A DNA stretch of 64,000 nt from Acerihabitans sp015654925 (GTDB lineage Bacteria > Pseudomonadota > Gammaproteobacteria > Enterobacterales > Enterobacteriaceae): positions 1,054,001 through 1,118,000 of the forward strand of contig NZ_CP178732.1 in the NCBI RefSeq assembly GCF_047324175.1, written 5' to 3'. This document shows positions 1 to 8,814 of the stretch, one piece after another; position 1 is the first letter of the stretch; every line of letters begins with the position of its first letter. The position numbers and the translations under genes were made by a program. Under the pieces are notes generated by a model, which was given only the letters and a program-made list of their open reading frames with translations, was not told the DNA's origin and made no database searches.

Positions 1-29
1 CGCCGGCAATAACGACAGGAGGCTGCCCA

Positions 30-1460
30 ATGTCTAAACTAGCCCGGGAGAATGCGGCGCCGGGGAGTTCCGGCGGGGATGCATGCGCCAATCCCCAGCA
101 GGCGCTGGTCGATTTTGTTACCGGCGCGGCATTTGACGCCCTGCCGCCGGCGCTGGTTGAACGCTGTAAACGGCATATTCTCGATACGCTGGGGGCGGCA
201 CTGGCGGGCGCGACCAGCCAGGTGGCGCAGGATATGACCCGGTTGCTGGAAATGGAGGAGGCCGCGCCGCAGTCGCCGGTCTGGGGCACCGGCCTGGCCA
301 CTTCGGCGCGTAATGCGGCATTGCTTAACGGTATTGCCGCCCATGCGCTGGAACTTGATGACACCGGCGGCTGCGATCACTCCGGCGCCGTGGTGATCCC
401 GGCCCTGCTGGCGATCTTGCCGCTTTGTCCGCGGCCGGTGAGCGGGCGTGAGCTGATTTGCGCCACGGTGATTGGCTACGATGTGGCGCGCCGGGTACTG
501 GAGGCCTGCGGCGGTTATTCCGCCCACAACGGCGCCGGCTGGCATTCCACCGCCACCTGCGGCGTATTCGGCGCGGCGGCGGCGGCGGCCCGTCTGCTTG
601 GCCTGGGGACGGCGCAGGTCAGTTCGGCCCTGGGCGTGGCCGGCAGTTTCAGCGGCGGGCTGTGGGGGTTTATCCACGACGGTTCGCAAAGTAAAAAACT
701 GCACGCCGGACGCGCCGCCGAGGGCGGCGTGCTGGCGGCGCTGTGCGCCATGCGGGGGATTACCGGGCCGGGGGCGCTGTTCGACGATCGCTGGGGCGGG
801 TTTCTCGCCACCTTTGCCGCCGGCAGCGCGGTTCCCGAGGCGTTGACCGAACGGCTGGGACGGGTATGGAAGCTGGAGCGCTGTTCCATTAAACCCTATG
901 CTTCGTGCCGCGGCACCCATGCGGCCATCGACGCCGCCGGGCTGCTGCTCGGACGATTGGGCGCCGGCGGCGATGAGATCGCGGCCATCGAGGTGCGGCT
1001 TTGTCCATTCCTCAACGATATGTGCGGCAATACCCATATCCAGACGCTGGCGGCCGCGCAGATGAGCCTGCCCTACGCGGTGGCGGCGCGGCTGGTATTC
1101 GGCCACGCCGGCCTGGATGCCTATGGGGAACTCCAGCGCCGCGATCCCCGCCTGCTGGCCATGATGGCCCGCATCACTTTACTGGTCGATCCGGCGCTTA
1201 GCGCCGACGGCGAGCCGGAAATCACTCTGCTGACCCGGGACGGGGACCGTCTGTCGCTGCGGGTGGAGGTGGCGCTGGGCAATCCCGCCAATCCCGTCAG
1301 CGACCGGCAATTACGTGATAAATTTTTATCCCTGGCGGCCAGGGCATTACCGGTAACTCAGGCGCAGGCCCTGTGGGCGCGGGGCATGGCCCTTGAGGGC
1401 GAAGATGATATCAGCGCGCTGGTCCCCCTGCTTATCCCCAATCAGCGGGATTTTATCTGA
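30..1460 (+). CDS. MmgE/PrpD family protein
   Basis: A 476-residue protein of the MmgE/PrpD superfamily, which includes 2-methylcitrate dehydratase and cis-aconitate decarboxylase. The long helical N-terminal half carries the family-like stretch HALELDDT (about residues 107-114), followed by an Ala/Gly-rich core and a smaller C-terminal domain. A strong AGGAGG ribosome site lies just upstream of the ATG. The gene is followed 78 bases later by an iron-type alcohol dehydrogenase on the same strand, which suggests a two-gene catabolic unit for a small hydroxy- or dicarboxylic acid. The substrate cannot be read from the sequence. Anything upstream is outside the window. Confidence 0.85.
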   Translation: MSKLARENAAPGSSGGDACANPQQALVDFVTGAAFDALPPALVERCKRHILDTLGAALAGATSQVAQDMTRLLEMEEAAPQSPVWGTGLATSARNAALLNGIAAHALELDDTGGCDHSGAVVIPALLAILPLCPRPVSGRELICATVIGYDVARRVLEACGGYSAHNGAGWHSTATCGVFGAAAAAARLLGLGTAQVSSALGVAGSFSGGLWGFIHDGSQSKKLHAGRAAEGGVLAALCAMRGITGPGALFDDRWGGFLATFAAGSAVPEALTERLGRVWKLERCSIKPYASCRGTHAAIDAAGLLLGRLGAGGDEIAAIEVRLCPFLNDMCGNTHIQTLAAAQMSLPYAVAARLVFGHAGLDAYGELQRRDPRLLAMMARITLLVDPALSADGEPEITLLTRDGDRLSLRVEVALGNPANPVSDRQLRDKFLSLAARALPVTQAQALWARGMALEGEDDISALVPLLIPNQRDFI

Positions 1461-1538
1461 GGTCCGGATCGCATTGATTTTAGCGTGCCGGCGCGCCGCG
1501 CCGGCTAACGCCGAGCGTATTTTTTAGCAGGCAACACC

Positions 1539-2639
1539 ATGGAGAAGCCGTACATGCAAGCACAGACCATCATTTTCCCGGCGCAAATCCTGCGCGGCCC
1601 GGGCATGTTGTCCCGCCTGGACGAAGTCTGCCGGAAGCTCGGCCGGCGCGCGCTGCTGATCGGCGGCCACCAGGCCCTGGCGGCGGTGGGGGACGGCGTT
1701 AAACAGCAGTTGGCCGCCGGTCCGGTGGCGCTGATCGGCAGCGCATGGTTTGGCGGGGAATGCAGCGATACGCATATCCAGCGCCTGACGCGGCGGGTAG
1801 CGGAGCTGAATATCGACCTGATTATCGCCGCCGGCGGCGGCAAGGCCCTGGATACCTGTAAAGCGGTGGGGGCGGCCGGCAATGTGCCCGTCGTGGCCGT
1901 ACCGACCATTGCCGCCACCTGCGCGGCGGTGACGCCGCTGACCATCCGCTACTATGACGACGGCCGGTTCCGCGATCTCTATCCATTGCCGCAGGCGCCG
2001 GCGGCGGTGATCATCGACAGCGACTTGCTGGCGCGGGCGCCGCTGCGCTGGCTGGCGGCCGGACTCGGGGATACGCTGGCCAAATGGTATGAATTTCGCG
2101 CCATCAGCAGCCAAGGCGCCGGACTGGTGGGGATCGCCCGCTCTTCGCAGGCCAATAGCCTGATTTGCTACGATCTGATCGCGGCCTACGGTGCGGCGGC
2201 TTGCCAGGCGGTGCGCAACGGCCGGGCCGATGCGCAGCTCGACCAGGTGCTGGACGCTATTTTCATGTTCGCCGGCCTGACGTCGCTGATGAGCAACGGC
2301 GCCCACGCCGCCGCCTCCCATGCCATCTATGAAGGATTTACCGTCTGCGCGAAAACCCGTGATTTCGGCCACGGCCTGCTGGTGGGGTTTGGCAACCTGT
2401 GCCTGCTGGCGCTGGAAGAACGACCGGATGACGACCTGCGCGCGGCGCTGACGCTGGCGCGGGACTGCGCGGTGCCGCTGCGGTTAAGGGAGATAGCCGA
2501 GTTGACCCGCGACGAGCTGGACGGCATCGTGCAGGCTTCGCTGCACGCGCCGGATATGGCCAATATGCCGGGCAAGGTCACCGCGGAACGCCTGTACGCG
2601 GCCATCGCGCGGGTGGAGGCGCTGGCGGATACGCTGTAA
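1539..2639 (+). CDS. Iron-type alcohol/hydroxycarboxylate dehydrogenase (GldA/HcxA-like)
   Basis: A 366-residue oxidoreductase of the glycerol-dehydrogenase branch of iron-containing alcohol dehydrogenases. The nucleotide-binding segment shows AAGGGKALDT (about residues 96-105), then the conserved VPTIAATCAAVTP and GDTLAKWYE segments also found in E. coli YbdH/HcxA. Histidines in the C-terminal helical half (SHAIYEGF, FGHGLLVGFG) fit metal ligands. An in-frame ATG at 1554 is an alternative start with a GGAG site. It is probably co-transcribed with the upstream MmgE/PrpD gene. HcxA reduces 2-oxo acids, so a hydroxy-acid substrate is plausible but unproven. Confidence 0.8.
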   Translation: MEKPYMQAQTIIFPAQILRGPGMLSRLDEVCRKLGRRALLIGGHQALAAVGDGVKQQLAAGPVALIGSAWFGGECSDTHIQRLTRRVAELNIDLIIAAGGGKALDTCKAVGAAGNVPVVAVPTIAATCAAVTPLTIRYYDDGRFRDLYPLPQAPAAVIIDSDLLARAPLRWLAAGLGDTLAKWYEFRAISSQGAGLVGIARSSQANSLICYDLIAAYGAAACQAVRNGRADAQLDQVLDAIFMFAGLTSLMSNGAHAAASHAIYEGFTVCAKTRDFGHGLLVGFGNLCLLALEERPDDDLRAALTLARDCAVPLRLREIAELTRDELDGIVQASLHAPDMANMPGKVTAERLYAAIARVEALADTL

Positions 2640-2652
2640 CCGGTCCGCCGGT

Positions 2653-3561
2653 TCAGGCGGGTTTGGTGTTTTTACGCCGGGTCGCCACCCAGCACAGCAG
2701 CGACCCGGCGGTGACCATCAATACGCCCAGCCAGAACGACAGCGTGAGCTGGGTATGCAATACCAGTCCGGCCACCAGGGAGGAGAGTACCGGCGTGAAA
2801 TAGGACGCGGTGGCCAGCAGCATCAAGTTGCCGCGCATAATGCCGCGGTTCCACGCCCAGTACGCCACCGCCGAGGCGGCGCTCGCCAGCATAAACCGCA
2901 GGGCGACCGGCAAATCCACCCGCATCCCGCTTTCATTGCTCAGCGCATATTGCACCCACAGCGTTACCGCCGTCAGGATAAAAAACAGCGTGACCCCGTC
3001 CTTGCCCTGCGCCCAGCGCTTGGTCGCATTGCAATAGACCGCCCAGATAATCGCGCCGCAAAAGGCCAGGCCATAACTCAGCGGGTTGGTCAGCACATTG
3101 TGCCCGATACGCTGCAGCGACCAGCCGCCTTCGCCCCCCATGATCCAGCCGATGCCGTACAGGCACAGCAGCAGTCCCGGTACGATCCAGCCGTTGGCTT
3201 TTTCGCCGTTAAGCACCACGGCCATCAAAATGGTAAAGCTGGGCCAGAGATAATTAACCATGCCGATCTCGATCGCCTGGGCGCGGTCGTTGGCATAACC
3301 CAGGGCCAGCGCCAAACATATCTCATAGCTGGCAAACAGGATGCCGCCAAAAATCAAATAGAGGCGGGGGAAGGTACGCAGCGAAGGAAACCCGACCAGC
3401 ACCAGCAGCATCAGCGCGCTAACGCTATAGATCACGGCAGCCCCGCCGATGGGCCCCAATGCTTCGCTGACGCTTCTTATCAATCCTACCGTGCTGCTCC
3501 AAAGCACAATGGCCAGTAATCCCAGCAGGGTTGCCTTACCCTTGGGCGACACCAACAACAT
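2653..3561 (-). CDS. yddG: YddG-family aromatic amino acid exporter
   Basis: A 302-residue inner-membrane protein of the drug/metabolite transporter superfamily with about ten hydrophobic segments (two EamA repeats). It resembles E. coli YddG, which exports aromatic amino acids and related compounds, along its whole length, for example in SYEICLAL, GMVNYLWPS and SYFTPVLSS. The start at 3561 has an AGAGGTGG ribosome site five bases upstream. It is convergent with the dehydrogenase gene, leaving only 13 bases between stops, and is otherwise a single-gene unit. Confidence 0.9.
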   Translation of the reverse strand: MLLVSPKGKATLLGLLAIVLWSSTVGLIRSVSEALGPIGGAAVIYSVSALMLLVLVGFPSLRTFPRLYLIFGGILFASYEICLALALGYANDRAQAIEIGMVNYLWPSFTILMAVVLNGEKANGWIVPGLLLCLYGIGWIMGGEGGWSLQRIGHNVLTNPLSYGLAFCGAIIWAVYCNATKRWAQGKDGVTLFFILTAVTLWVQYALSNESGMRVDLPVALRFMLASAASAVAYWAWNRGIMRGNLMLLATASYFTPVLSSLVAGLVLHTQLTLSFWLGVLMVTAGSLLCWVATRRKNTKPA

Positions 3562-3786
3562 TTTTCCACCTCTTGCCGCTAATCCATCGTAGCCGGCCGG
3601 TATCCCTGCGCGGGATATCGTCGGGAGAAGACGTTGTCTTCGGTCCCGGCGCCGTTTCGTTTGCCAGATTATTTATACGGTTAATGGCCGGGGCCGGCAA
3701 CCGAATGCATACGTAAAGTCTTTTTTAGTGGCGCGGTTGGATGCGATGGATAGCGGGTAAAAAAAATCAGGAGGGCATAAAAAAGC

Positions 3787-3818
3787 AAAGGCGATAGGAC
3801 CCAAGCCCTATCGCCTTT
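3787..3818 (-). terminator. Rho-independent terminator of the small secreted-peptide gene
   Basis: Perfect 12-bp stem (AAAGGCGATAGG with CCTATCGCCTTT) and an 8-base loop. Read on the minus strand it is followed by GCTTTTTT, a normal terminator tail. It lies 38 bases beyond the stop of the minus-strand small ORF at 3857-4003, which supports that ORF being a discrete transcription unit. Confidence 0.8.
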
Positions 3819-3856
3819 GTAACATAATGAAAATTTTTGTATTAGTTTGCCGGGTT

Positions 3857-4003
3857 TTACTCTGCGGTATTTACGTGAGCATTATTGCTCTGGCTTACCG
3901 GGTAAGTATGGGCATAGCTCTGGTAGTCAGCGTTGTTTGCCATGGCTACGGCTGGGATCATCATGGTTGCGATCAGGCTGAGTGCTGCGATTGTCTTTTT
4001 CAT
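3857..4003 (-). CDS. Small secreted peptide, unrecognised
   Basis: A 48-residue ORF. It begins MKKTIAALSLIATMM and has a textbook Sec signal peptide: Lys-Lys, a hydrophobic core, then a likely cleavage site after AVAMA at about residue 22. The mature peptide would be about 26 residues, rich in Asn, Gln, Tyr and His. An AGGAT ribosome site precedes the start and a strong terminator follows. I do not recognise a family. The secretion signal, ribosome site and dedicated terminator argue that it is real despite its size. The overlapping 60-residue plus-strand frame has no such support. Confidence 0.7.
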   Translation of the reverse strand: MKKTIAALSLIATMMIPAVAMANNADYQSYAHTYPVSQSNNAHVNTAE

Positions 4004-4174
4004 AATTGATATCCTATGTATCTAGTGTGTGAGTGTGAAAGCGTTTTGCTTTCGATGAACAAATAATAACGCTCATTAATAAAATAGGATATCAAATAAA
4101 TTTGCTGTTGTAGTTCAAAAAAAATGAACAATAGCGCACGGGCAAACAGGGGGATTTCCCCCCTATTCCGTGAC

Positions 4175-5476
4175 TTACAGAATCACGCTGCCGAGCAGGA
4201 ACCCCAGGATGACGGAGAATGTCACGCCCATGGTGCCGGGGATAAAAAACGGATGGTTAAAAACAAAACGGCCGATGCGGGTGGTGCCGGTATCATCCAT
4301 TTGCACCGCCGCCACCAGGGTGGGGTAGGTGGGCAGGATAAACAGCCCGGAAACCGCGGCGAACGACGCCACCACGGTGAGCGGACTGACATTAAGCGCC
4401 AGCGCCATCGGCATCAGCGCCTTGGCGGTGGCCGCCTGCGAATACAGCAGCGCGGAACAAAAGAAGAAAATCACGGCCAGCAGCCAGGGATGGCTCTGGA
4501 TAACCGCGCCCGCCGTCTCTTTAATCCAGCCGAGATTGGCCTGCACAAACGTATCGCCCAGCCATGCCACGCCTAAAATACAGATACAGGCGCTCATGCC
4601 CGCCTTAAAGGTACTGGAGGTGAGCACCGCATCGGTACTGACGGAGCATGCCATGGTGGTCACCGTCGCGACGCTCAGCATGATAATCAGAATGGCGCTG
4701 GTGGTGGTCATAATCGGCGTGGCGACCAGTCCCAGGCCCGGGCTGTTGATAATGGCGTAAGCGACCACCCCCAGCACGCCCGCCAGGAATAGCAGTACGG
4801 ACATTTTTGCCCTGGGTTTTATCGTCACCACCTTGTTGCCGCGCAATGACACCAGTCCTTCTTCCAGGCGCTTGATATAGACCGGGTCGGTGGACAATTT
4901 GGAACTAAACAGCCAACTGACCAGGATCGACATCAACAGCATGCCGCAGAAGGTTGACGGGATCACTACCATCAACAGGTGGATATAGCTGACGCCATGC
5001 CCCTCCAAAACCGAGGACATATACACTACCGCGGCCGAAATAGGGGAGGCGGTAATGGCTATCTGCGCTGAAACCACCGCGGTGGAAAGCGGCCGGCAGG
5101 GTTTAATGCCCTGTTCTTTGGCCACCTCCGCGATGACCGGCAATGCGGAAAGCGAGATATTGCCGGTGCCGGCGAATATCGTCAGGAAATAGGTCACGAC
5201 CGGGGCCAGGATAGTAATATGCTTGGGGTTTTTGCGCAGGATTTTCTCGGTTTGCTGTACCAGGTAATCCATGCCGCCGGCGACCTGCATGGCGGCGATC
5301 GCCGCGATAACCGCCATGATGATGGAAATCACGTCAAAAGGAATGCTGCCGGGATGCACGCCTATGACCGCCAGGGCCAACACCCCCAGCCCGCCGGCAA
5401 AACCGATGCCGATACCCCCCAGGCGCGCGCCGAGGAAAATAGCCAGTAATACGATAATCAGTTCCAGAGCTAACAT
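4175..5476 (-). CDS. dcuA: Anaerobic C4-dicarboxylate transporter DcuA
   Basis: A 433-residue polytopic inner-membrane protein matching E. coli DcuA in length and nearly end to end (ELIIVLLAIFLGARLGGIG at the N terminus, NHPFFIPGT near the C terminus). It carries fumarate, succinate, malate and aspartate exchange. The frame is open further upstream to 5548, but the family start is the ATG at 5476. That start lacks a strong ribosome site of its own. A good AAGGAG serves an eight-codon ORF whose stop overlaps the dcuA start. A G/C-rich hairpin at about 4149-4164 may act as terminator. Confidence 0.93.
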   Translation of the reverse strand: MLALELIIVLLAIFLGARLGGIGIGFAGGLGVLALAVIGVHPGSIPFDVISIIMAVIAAIAAMQVAGGMDYLVQQTEKILRKNPKHITILAPVVTYFLTIFAGTGNISLSALPVIAEVAKEQGIKPCRPLSTAVVSAQIAITASPISAAVVYMSSVLEGHGVSYIHLLMVVIPSTFCGMLLMSILVSWLFSSKLSTDPVYIKRLEEGLVSLRGNKVVTIKPRAKMSVLLFLAGVLGVVAYAIINSPGLGLVATPIMTTTSAILIIMLSVATVTTMACSVSTDAVLTSSTFKAGMSACICILGVAWLGDTFVQANLGWIKETAGAVIQSHPWLLAVIFFFCSALLYSQAATAKALMPMALALNVSPLTVVASFAAVSGLFILPTYPTLVAAVQMDDTGTTRIGRFVFNHPFFIPGTMGVTFSVILGFLLGSVIL

Positions 5477-5496
5477 AAAGTGACCCCGCTCGACAT
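5470..5496 (-). CDS. Possible dcuA leader peptide (8 codons)
   Basis: ATG at 5496 with AAGGAG seven bases upstream encodes MSSGVTLC. Its TAG stop lies inside codons 2-3 of dcuA, so a ribosome ending here would stop on top of the dcuA start. This is the arrangement expected for translational coupling. No protein evidence is possible for so short an ORF, and the alternative is that the ribosome site acts on dcuA directly at poor spacing. Confidence 0.35.
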   Translation of the reverse strand: MSSGVTLC

Positions 5497-5919
5497 AATC
5501 GTTCTCCTTAAAATTTTGGTGGGATACAAAATTTATTGCGAAAGACATCCTCCCGGCATGGCATGTGGGATAGAAGGCCTTATGGGCTATAACTGCCGCT
5601 TGTCAGGTCGGTAAAATAGGGTTATTTAGCGTTTTGGCAAACATATTCACCACTATTGTAGTTGTTTGCCTAATCATATGCTGGTTATAGAGAAATACAT
5701 GACCCTGGATCACTATCTGCCGTTACTGAGTTGAAACGATTCGATATCTGCGATTTCCTTCACAATTTAGCCTAAAACCACACCACTACCCGCGTTAACC
5801 AATGCGGCGCGGCGGGCATGGGCTGAAACCAGGCAAAACCGCGTGGCGCCAGGGATGAATTCTGAAAAAGGGGAATTTGCGGACGTAATGAGGGCGCGTC
5901 GCTATCGGACGGTCGTTAT

Positions 5920-5955
5920 CGGACAAAAGCCCGCCTACGAGTGGGCTTTTGTCCG
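5920..5955 (-). terminator. Hairpin at the end of the small membrane-protein gene
   Basis: A perfect 13-bp stem (CGGACAAAAGCCC with GGGCTTTTGTCCG) with a 10-base loop. One arm encodes the last codons of the small ORF at 5935-6042 and the loop contains its stop codon. There is no separate U-run, but a run of four T lies inside the 3' arm. It may terminate transcription or protect the 3' end of the mRNA. Confidence 0.6.
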
Positions 5956-6042
5956 ATCGTGATGCTCCTGGCGATGAGTTACCACTACGGCTACTATCGT
6001 CATCACAATGGCATATAGCACAAAAGCTGCAACGATAATCAT
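5935..6042 (-). CDS. Small single-pass membrane protein, unrecognised
   Basis: A 35-residue ORF with one strongly hydrophobic helix from residue 2 to about 21 (MIIVAAFVLYAIVMTIVAVV) followed by a polar His/Arg/Lys tail. The ribosome site is essentially perfect (AGGAGGTGA, five bases before ATG), which makes translation likely. A long hairpin ends the gene. It is not one of the small membrane proteins I can name. The larger overlapping minus-strand frame at 5795-6187 has no ribosome site or family match. Confidence 0.65.
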   Translation of the reverse strand: MIIVAAFVLYAIVMTIVAVVVTHRQEHHDRTKAHS

Positions 6043-6183
6043 GATGGTCACCTCCTGTTATTAATTGTAAAACTAGATCAAATAGCGAGGTGGGATTTAG
6101 CGAATAATGCTGAAGTTTTGACGTAAGATCACAGTTTGACCATGGCCGCGCCCCGGGCGGCGTATCGGCAAACAAAGCCTGGT

Positions 6184-7071
6184 TCACAATGAAAAATCGG
6201 CTTCATCGACCATGGCGATAAACCGGTCGCGCAGCGGGTCCGCCAACCGGGGGTTCCATACCATGCCCATATCCCACCGGGCATAGGGGCCGTGCAGGGC
6301 GATTAGCTCAATACCGGCGGGGGCGATATGCACCGCGCTGTCCGGCACGATGGCCACGCCGACTCCCGCGGCAACCAGCGCCATAATGGTCTGCAGATCC
6401 CGGCTTTGCTGTACCACATTCGGCATGACATTATTCGCTGCCAGAAACTGCGCCACCTGACGATACAGGCCCGGTCCCTTTTCCGGCAGCAGTTTAATCA
6501 GCGGTTGTGAATCCAGAATTTTATAATCCCGGTTTTTATCCAGCCGGCCGGCCAATGAAGACTTCTGCTTCACGGCCAGCGCCAGGGATTCGCCGACCAG
6601 CCTGCGCCCGACCAGCGGCGGCGTTACCGGCAGGCGCATAAAGGCCAATTGCAGCTGGCCGCTGAGCAGTTGCGCGATTTGCTGCGACGAAGGAATATCC
6701 TCCAGGCTGACGATGATATCCGGATAAGCGCGGCGAAAGCGCGCGACCATCACCGGGGCGATTTTAATCCCTGAAATGCCAAACCCCAGCGCCAGATTGC
6801 CCGTGGTCCCCTGCGCGACATTGCCGGCATACGCCAGCAACGCATCCGACTGTTCCACCAGTTCGCGGGCTTTGCCGCGCATCAGTTCCCCCGCGTGGGT
6901 GAGCTGGGCGCCGTACCTGCCGCGCGCAAACAGGGTAACCCCCAGATCGTTTTCCAGCGTCCGGATCTGTTTGGACAGCGCGGGCTGGGTAATAAACAGC
7001 CGCAGCGCCGCCGCGCGATAATTTTGGGTTTCCGCGAGGACGATAAAAGCACGTAGCAGACGAGTATCCAT
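6184..7071 (-). CDS. LysR-type transcriptional regulator
   Basis: A 295-residue LysR-family regulator. The N-terminal winged helix-turn-helix spans about residues 1-60 (ITQPALSKQIRTLENDLG in the recognition region), followed by a periplasmic-binding-like effector domain. It is transcribed away from the small ORF at 7217 across a 145-base gap that may hold its operator. No ligand can be inferred, and it could control the small ORF or the nearby acetyltransferase. Confidence 0.88.
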   Translation of the reverse strand: MDTRLLRAFIVLAETQNYRAAALRLFITQPALSKQIRTLENDLGVTLFARGRYGAQLTHAGELMRGKARELVEQSDALLAYAGNVAQGTTGNLALGFGISGIKIAPVMVARFRRAYPDIIVSLEDIPSSQQIAQLLSGQLQLAFMRLPVTPPLVGRRLVGESLALAVKQKSSLAGRLDKNRDYKILDSQPLIKLLPEKGPGLYRQVAQFLAANNVMPNVVQQSRDLQTIMALVAAGVGVAIVPDSAVHIAPAGIELIALHGPYARWDMGMVWNPRLADPLRDRFIAMVDEADFSL

Positions 7072-7216
7072 TCCAATCGGTTATCAAAAGAAGAATTTAA
7101 GTGATTATATTTCAATCAGTTTTTGGTATCTACTGCTTTTATGCCATGGCGGGCGGGCCTGTGATAACCATCACGCCCCACGCCGTTGCCATCACACCAT
7201 CACACCGCTGGAGGCC

Positions 7217-7444
7217 ATGATGAACCAACGCTATTTTATTTTTTTGCTTAAGGACGGGGTAGTTACGCCGCAATCGCTGGAAGACCCGGACGCGGGGACG
7301 ATTATTCGCGCGGTATTACTGCAACAGTTCGCTATTTCTCCCATTCATATCCGCGCAGCGGATAATCATCAGGCGCTGGCGGAATTCCAGCGCCTGACCG
7401 CCGGCCAACCGGCCGCCGCCGACCTGGCGGTGACGGTCTATTAA
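7217..7444 (+). CDS. Hypothetical protein, 75 residues
   Basis: A short ORF beginning MMNQRYFIFLLKDG, with GGAGG four bases before the first ATG and seven before the second (7220). It is predicted soluble, with no signal peptide. Composition suits a small alpha/beta fold (alternating hydrophobic strand YFIFLL and helical segments), but I do not recognise a family. It is divergent from the LysR gene, so it is a candidate target of that regulator. Confidence 0.55.
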   Translation: MMNQRYFIFLLKDGVVTPQSLEDPDAGTIIRAVLLQQFAISPIHIRAADNHQALAEFQRLTAGQPAAADLAVTVY

Positions 7445-7769
7445 GTCAGCCCGCCGGGCCGGCGGCCGTAAACCGCGATCGCTGGCTGAGCGCGATAGCT
7501 GCGCCGTAAGGCCCTAAGCGGCGGCGATGTCTTCTGGCGCTACTATTTATTTCCCGGCTACCGGCCCGCTGGCAGGGCCGGCAGTCTGGAAACTTGCACC
7601 GGCATATGTTATCAATCCCATGCATCCTGACATTCCATATTGCCGGCCGACGGCAATATTATCTGTGACGGAATCGATGGCGGGACCTGTGGCGCATGCC
7701 ATGGGGCAGGCGGCGCGGTACCGCGGCGGTAATCCGGTGCGGTTATGGTTTATGGCAATAGGTGAGATC

Positions 7770-8294
7770 ATGAATTTATTGGTAGCGCAGGACATGGACC
7801 TTGACGAGGCGGCCGAACTTGTCAACCAGGCTTACAGAAGCACGGCGGTGCCGGGGTGGACCAGCGAAGTGGGGTTGATCGACGGCCCCCGCACCAACCG
7901 GCAATCCCTGGCCGAAATGATCGCCAATGGCGCATCGACCCTGCTGCTCGCCAGGGACGGCGTTTCCGGCCGGCTGTCTGGCTGCGTCGCCCTCACCCCG
8001 CGACGGCACGGCGAGTGGTATCTCTCGATGCTGGCCGTCGGACCGCAGGCGCAGGCTACCGGTCTGGGTAAGTCCATCATGGCCGGCGCGGAAAAATTCG
8101 CCCGCGGCGCCGGCGCCCATACGCTGAAAATTTCGGTCATCAATCTGCGGCTACCCCTGATTGAATGGTATGAACGGCTGGGATTTGCGCGTACCGGACA
8201 AACGGAACCCTTTCCTTATGACGATACCAACGTGGGGGCGCCGCTGCGCGACGATTTGGTGTTGGTCGCGCTAACTAAATCGTTAACGATTTGA
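7770..8294 (+). CDS. GNAT-family N-acetyltransferase
   Basis: A 174-residue protein with GNAT topology. The beta4 segment YLSMLAVGPQAQATGLGKSI contains the acetyl-CoA pyrophosphate-binding pattern Q/R-x-x-G-x-G/A at about residues 90-100, and a C-terminal WYERLGF motif is typical of the family. The ATG at 7770 has AGGTGAG upstream. The frame stays open to 7527, but the extra 81 residues are not GNAT-like. The substrate is unknown. Bases 7445-7769 contain no other gene I can support. Confidence 0.8.
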   Translation: MNLLVAQDMDLDEAAELVNQAYRSTAVPGWTSEVGLIDGPRTNRQSLAEMIANGASTLLLARDGVSGRLSGCVALTPRRHGEWYLSMLAVGPQAQATGLGKSIMAGAEKFARGAGAHTLKISVINLRLPLIEWYERLGFARTGQTEPFPYDDTNVGAPLRDDLVLVALTKSLTI

Positions 8295-8334
8295 CCGGCG
8301 GCCAGCAATAAGCATCATCTGCCCGCTCATAGCC

Positions 8335-8814
8335 TCACTCTACAAAGAGCGCCGAGAACATATGGCGGGAAATCGGCACTAATCCCACTTGCAGGCCAAA
8401 AGGTTTGAATAACTTATTGATTACATCAGAAGTATAGTTTCCCTTGTCGTTTTCCACCTCCGACAGGGTTTTCCGCGAGACTGAAACAAGCTGCGCGAAG
8501 GTATCCTGTTTTAATCCCAGCACCTCAATCCGTAGTTTTTTCAAGGCATCTCCTTGAGTTATTTCACCAAGCAGCAGTTTCTTGATAATGGCATTCATTG
8601 CTGATTTCCGTTCTTGGGTACCGATTGCCGTTGTCGTTTTCGAGACCCTTTGACGTAACGCATTTTCCGTTGAAGATGGTGCGCCCGTCTGGTTTTTGCT
8701 ATAAATCGCTTTGCTTACCGGTTTCTGCCCGGCGTTTTGTCTGGCGCGGATTTTCGCGATGGTTTGTTTCGCTGAAGTAATCCCGGGATCTCGTCCTTTC
8801 ATAGCAAACCCCAT
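8335..8814 (-). CDS. HTH (Xre/HipB-like) protein downstream of hipA-like gene
   Basis: A 159-residue protein whose C-terminal half is a helix-turn-helix domain (LKQDTFAQLVSVSRKTLSEV, about residues 103-122) like HipB-type antitoxins. The first roughly 70 residues are basic, low-complexity and probably disordered. An internal Met at residue 73 (MNAIIKK) could start a shorter 87-residue form that matches the HTH domain better. It overlaps the 3' end of the hipA-like gene by 16 bases and so is translationally linked. This order is the reverse of E. coli hipBA. Confidence 0.7.
   Translation of the reverse strand: MGFAMKGRDPGITSAKQTIAKIRARQNAGQKPVSKAIYSKNQTGAPSSTENALRQRVSKTTTAIGTQERKSAMNAIIKKLLLGEITQGDALKKLRIEVLGLKQDTFAQLVSVSRKTLSEVENDKGNYTSDVINKLFKPFGLQVGLVPISRHMFSALFVE

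Noticed and set aside
3827..4009. 60-residue plus-strand ORF
   Set aside because: It has no ribosome site and is the antisense shadow of a small secreted-peptide gene that has one, plus a terminator.
5795..6187. 130-residue minus-strand ORF
   Set aside because: It has no family match or ribosome site. The shorter frame at 5935-6042 has a perfect ribosome site and a terminal hairpin.
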